64,000 bases of DNA from Nitrospira sp. (GTDB taxonomy: Bacteria; Nitrospirota; Nitrospiria; Nitrospirales; Nitrospiraceae), in NCBI GenBank assembly GCA_024998625.1, contig JACOEL010000022.1, positions 1 to 64,000 on the forward strand. The letters run 5' to 3'. This document shows, piece by piece, positions 61,508-64,000 of the stretch (its first letter is position 1; every line of letters starts with the position of its first letter). The translations under genes were made by a program, and so were the position numbers. The notes under the pieces were generated by a model. That model searched no databases. It had not been told where the DNA came from and was given only the letters and a program-made list of their open reading frames with translations.

Positions 61508-61918
61508 CTAGCGTCGATTGGCTTGGTCGCGCTGGCAGCTCTCTTCGGCCAACATCCGTTGCCCGACTGAGCCGTCCTTGGGAATGCGTGCCAGGCAGGC
61601 GTCAAGGCTATCACCTGCAGCACCGGCCGCCGCCCGGTTTCCACTTTTCGCGGTGGCGTTCCCGGCGATCGATTGACGAAGCGCCTCATCCCTCTGACAG
61701 CCTTCTTCCGCGAGCTGGCGCGTGCCCGCCGTGCCGCCGGATTGGATGCGTGCCAGGCAGGATTGCAATGAGTCATAGACCTGCGCGGAGGCTTTCATGG
61801 CAGCGTTGGATGATGACGTCGATCCGCCGCCGGTCATGGTCTCTTCCGTGGCACAGGCACTGAGTAACAACAGAGATAAGGACAGGACTACAGCACCGTG
61901 AGAACGCGAGTACGTCAT
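61508..61918 (-). CDS. lipoprotein with a duplicated cysteine-containing repeat, 136 aa
   Basis: Lipobox LLSAC (Cys22) follows the signal peptide. Two 30-residue copies of one motif follow: SLQSCLARIQSGGTAG-type at about 50-79 and SLDACLARIPKDGSVG-type at about 104-133. Each ends in a CQRDE/CQRDQ segment and each has two cysteines 20 residues apart. The pairs probably form disulfides. AAGGAGG lies 8 nt before the ATG at 61918. Function unknown. Confidence 0.75.
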   Translation of the reverse strand: MTYSRSHGAVVLSLSLLLLSACATEETMTGGGSTSSSNAAMKASAQVYDSLQSCLARIQSGGTAGTRQLAEEGCQRDEALRQSIAGNATAKSGNRAAAGAAGDSLDACLARIPKDGSVGQRMLAEESCQRDQANRR

Positions 61919-61971
61919 TGATGGATCCTCCTTGATCAAGAGCGATGGGCGCACAGTAGCATAAACCCTCT

Positions 61972-63369
61972 CTATCTGGAAACACCTCCGGAAGGTCGTT
62001 CAGGGGATGACCCCGGATCCTGGCCCAGGAGTGCGAGGCGGGAGGGAATTTGTTTCAGCAGGTCGGGGCGTACCTGGAATATCCCTGGAATTCGATGGCC
62101 GATGGCATAGACGAGTCCGCCCACTTGATTGCCCATTGCGAGGCGTCCGGCGACGCGCCCGTCTTTTCCGGTCGCGATGAATTCAGCCACGGGGGCGACA
62201 AGACCATAGGGGGCGAGCTGGCCGGCCTGCTTCAGAACTCGTTCTTCCGCCGGCAGATTGACGATACGGCTCACAACCAGGTCTGCGACGTCCTGGCGCA
62301 GTTTTTCAGTCGGCTGATCCTCGAGCACCCATTCGTTCCGATCATGAATGAGCACGTATTGCTCCTCGCGCGTTTTGATCGAGAGCATGGCGATGTCCCC
62401 GATATCGACGCCGAGCAGTCGTTTATCCTGAAGGGCGAAGAGGTCTTTGGTCAGATCTTTGATCGCCGAGGGGCTGATTTTGTAAATCGGTCCTTCTGCG
62501 CTGGTTTGGGCGTAGGCTTCCCCGCTGGTTGGCTCCGGCTGAAAGAGACGTACCACGTGCTCGATGCCGCCAGCTTGCAGCGTGATCTTCACTTTGGGCT
62601 TGGTGAGTGACGGCGCGAGCTTTTCGCGTTCAGGTCCCTGGTCCACGATGGCCAACGCTTTGAGGTCTTCCAGCCTGAAGAGCAGCGCCTGCACCTCGAT
62701 CCGGTCCCCTTCTGCCTCGATCGGATAGCGAAGTTTCCATTTCTTTTTTGGTTTCTCATCGACTGCGTAGAGCACGATCTCCGTGGAGGGATACGTCAGG
62801 CGCAGCCGCTCCGCCTCCTGCTGGTTGAACTGCAGGAGTTCCTTGCGGCGGAAGGAGAGCAGGCTCTTGTTAAGCAAGTCTTTCGGCGCCAGATCCGTCA
62901 AGAGTACGGCCTCGTCGGATGCCCTCAGCACGTAGAGTGTGGAAGAAAGGGGGCCTGCGTCTCCAATAGAGAGCGTCTCCTGTTTGTCTCCAGCGGTCAG
63001 CGTGATGATCGTGGATGGGTGGTCGAGGCCGAACGGAGTCAATGAGACAGGATGGGTTTCCACCAGCCGCGAGACCTTGCCCATGACTAGCGCGCGGATC
63101 AAGGCTTGCACCTGTCGTTGATCGGCGTCGGTTTGGATGGGTGCGGTGATGGTCCAGGGTTGGCCGAGAGTTTGGCTGAGCACCACCTCGCCGGATTGGC
63201 TACGAACCGTCAGCGAGGTGATCTGCGCCTCGGTGAACGGCAGAATTTGTTTGGCTCGGCTGGCGGTTGCGACGTCGGTGCGCTGGCCGGGGAGTTCGAC
63301 GAGGTAGAGGTACAGTCCAAGTCCTGCGAACACGCCTGCCAGTATGAGCGTCGGCCAGTAGCGCGCCAT
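61972..63369 (-). CDS. DUF4340-domain protein, 465 aa
   Basis: A single membrane segment (WPTLILAGVFAGLGLYLYLV) near the N-terminus is followed by an extracytoplasmic part with repeated alpha/beta units typical of DUF4340: ITSLTVRSQSGEVVLSQT, PWTITAPIQTDADQRQVQAL and DLTKDLFALQDKRLLG. These proteins usually accompany GldG-type proteins and ABC transporter permeases, as here. ATG at 63369 is chosen because the upstream extension is non-membrane and lies in the gene behind. Confidence 0.78.
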   Translation of the reverse strand: MARYWPTLILAGVFAGLGLYLYLVELPGQRTDVATASRAKQILPFTEAQITSLTVRSQSGEVVLSQTLGQPWTITAPIQTDADQRQVQALIRALVMGKVSRLVETHPVSLTPFGLDHPSTIITLTAGDKQETLSIGDAGPLSSTLYVLRASDEAVLLTDLAPKDLLNKSLLSFRRKELLQFNQQEAERLRLTYPSTEIVLYAVDEKPKKKWKLRYPIEAEGDRIEVQALLFRLEDLKALAIVDQGPEREKLAPSLTKPKVKITLQAGGIEHVVRLFQPEPTSGEAYAQTSAEGPIYKISPSAIKDLTKDLFALQDKRLLGVDIGDIAMLSIKTREEQYVLIHDRNEWVLEDQPTEKLRQDVADLVVSRIVNLPAEERVLKQAGQLAPYGLVAPVAEFIATGKDGRVAGRLAMGNQVGGLVYAIGHRIPGIFQVRPDLLKQIPSRLALLGQDPGSSPERPSGGVSR

Positions 63370-63373
63370 GGCC

Positions 63374-64000
63374 TTACAAACGACGCCGCTTCCGCCACAC
63401 CAGGAGGCCACACAGCACGGTCATCGCGGGGAGCAGAATCACCTGGACATACAGCAGAATGCGTTCCTGGAGCGGGTTGGGGGTAAAGGGGCGCACGGCA
63501 GGGTCTTTGGGGGTGAGGGAAATGAGCTCGCGTTCTTCCGAGAGCCAACCCACGGTGCGCTGAAAGAAGTCGCTGTTGCCGACGAAGTTGATAAAGCCGT
63601 TACTGGCGAATGCGGAGTTGCCCACCACTACCACTGCCGGGCGTGGCTTACCCTCCTCGGGGGCCTGTTTCGGGGTCAATGCGACGGCCAGGGCAAGAGG
63701 GCCTTGCACGTCTTCCTTTTCGGTGTAGCTGACGACGCGCCCTTTCATATCGGTTTCGGCCCAACTGCGCGGTGAGGTGCGCGCGAGAGGAACATAGTCC
63801 CAGTCTTTGCCCTGCTCCTCCTGGAACGTGAGATGGCGAGCCAGGGGAAACAACACGGCCGCTGTCAATTCATGAGTAATTTCATGGTCGGTGAAGGTGC
63901 GAACCAGGAGGGCGGTCAGGTCGCCCTGCGCAAGGCGGTCTTGCAGGTCCACAAGGACGCCCTGGCCCAGCTCAATGCCCCAGCCTTTCAGCAGGTCGTC
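63374..64000 (-). CDS. GldG-family protein, partial (runs off the right edge)
   Basis: The frame is open to the window edge, so only the C-terminal 208 residues are visible. It begins DDLLKGWGIELGQGVLVDL and contains the GldG pattern with VVVVGNSAFASNGFINFVGN, and it ends in a membrane segment (ILLYVQVILLPAMTVLCGLLVW) before RKRRRL. GldG proteins are auxiliary subunits of uncharacterised ABC transporters. The stop is 4 nt before the DUF4340 start, so the genes are one operon. Confidence 0.8.
   Translation of the reverse strand, partial: DDLLKGWGIELGQGVLVDLQDRLAQGDLTALLVRTFTDHEITHELTAAVLFPLARHLTFQEEQGKDWDYVPLARTSPRSWAETDMKGRVVSYTEKEDVQGPLALAVALTPKQAPEEGKPRPAVVVVGNSAFASNGFINFVGNSDFFQRTVGWLSEERELISLTPKDPAVRPFTPNPLQERILLYVQVILLPAMTVLCGLLVWRKRRRL

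Overview
The window looks like chromosomal DNA of a GC-rich, diderm, free-living bacterium. The most likely source is Nitrospirota, probably a Nitrospira-type nitrite oxidiser. This is inferred from gene content and arrangement: a split biotin carboxylase/carboxyltransferase pair, hemE-hemH-hemG, many exported lipoproteins, and NtrY/NtrX-type regulators. No marker gene such as 16S rRNA or nxr is present to prove it.

Layout. At 0.1-1.05 kb there is a lower-GC pair of unknown genes. At 1.5-10.9 kb a minus-strand block holds TenA, transhydrogenase SthA, a lipoprotein thiol peroxidase, an alpha/beta hydrolase, the two-subunit biotin-dependent carboxylase, a TIG-domain protein, a PstS-like protein and an FmdB zinc ribbon. 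At 11.0-14.1 kb are small proteins, an EamA exporter and a fatty acid desaturase. At 14.5-18.4 kb are the late haem genes. At 18.8-26.9 kb are mazG, a DUF1844 protein, the ntrYX pair flanked by two inverted copies of a 120-bp repeat, and purM-purN, followed by tRNA-Ala. At 27.3-31.2 kb a minus-strand phosphorelay cluster encodes a REC protein, a REC-GGDEF diguanylate cyclase, a hybrid kinase and an HPt protein. At 31.3-38.1 kb are yqeY, an MFS carrier, a GPx, htpX, a cupredoxin and a squalene/phytoene synthase. At 38.4-41.2 kb two unrelated insertion sequences sit 97 bp apart, each with CTAG target duplications. At 41.3-42.9 kb is a small iron-sulfur/redox gene set. At 43.0-47.9 kb are ald, tRNA-Pro, acylphosphatase, a sigma-70 factor, apt, a DksA-like protein and queC. 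At 48.0-56.3 kb are a lipoprotein cytochrome c, an SPFH lipoprotein, malQ and a second NtrB/NtrC-like pair. At 56.4-64 kb are a proline-rich protein ending in what looks like a dead PD-(D/E)XK nuclease fold, a receiver protein, exported proteins, tRNA-Arg, a repeat-containing lipoprotein, and DUF4340 plus GldG genes that run off the right edge.

How the genes relate. Housekeeping functions dominate: haem, purines, queuosine, proline/alanine/arginine tRNAs, anaplerotic carboxylation, and periplasmic peroxide defence by Tpx and GPx. These are mixed with an unusually dense signalling complement: two sigma-54 activator systems, one phosphorelay with a cyclic-di-GMP output, a single-domain receiver, and a sigma-70 factor. 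Several promoters can be read directly. Four of them lie so close to the start codon (6-10 nt) that the transcripts should be leaderless.

No complete novel defence system or CRISPR array is visible. The points most worth a second look are the apparently inactive nuclease-fold protein, the squalene synthase without a canonical start codon, the leaderless promoter pattern, the TIR-bearing repeats around ntrYX, the small redox operon, and a 43-residue membrane peptide with its own hairpin.
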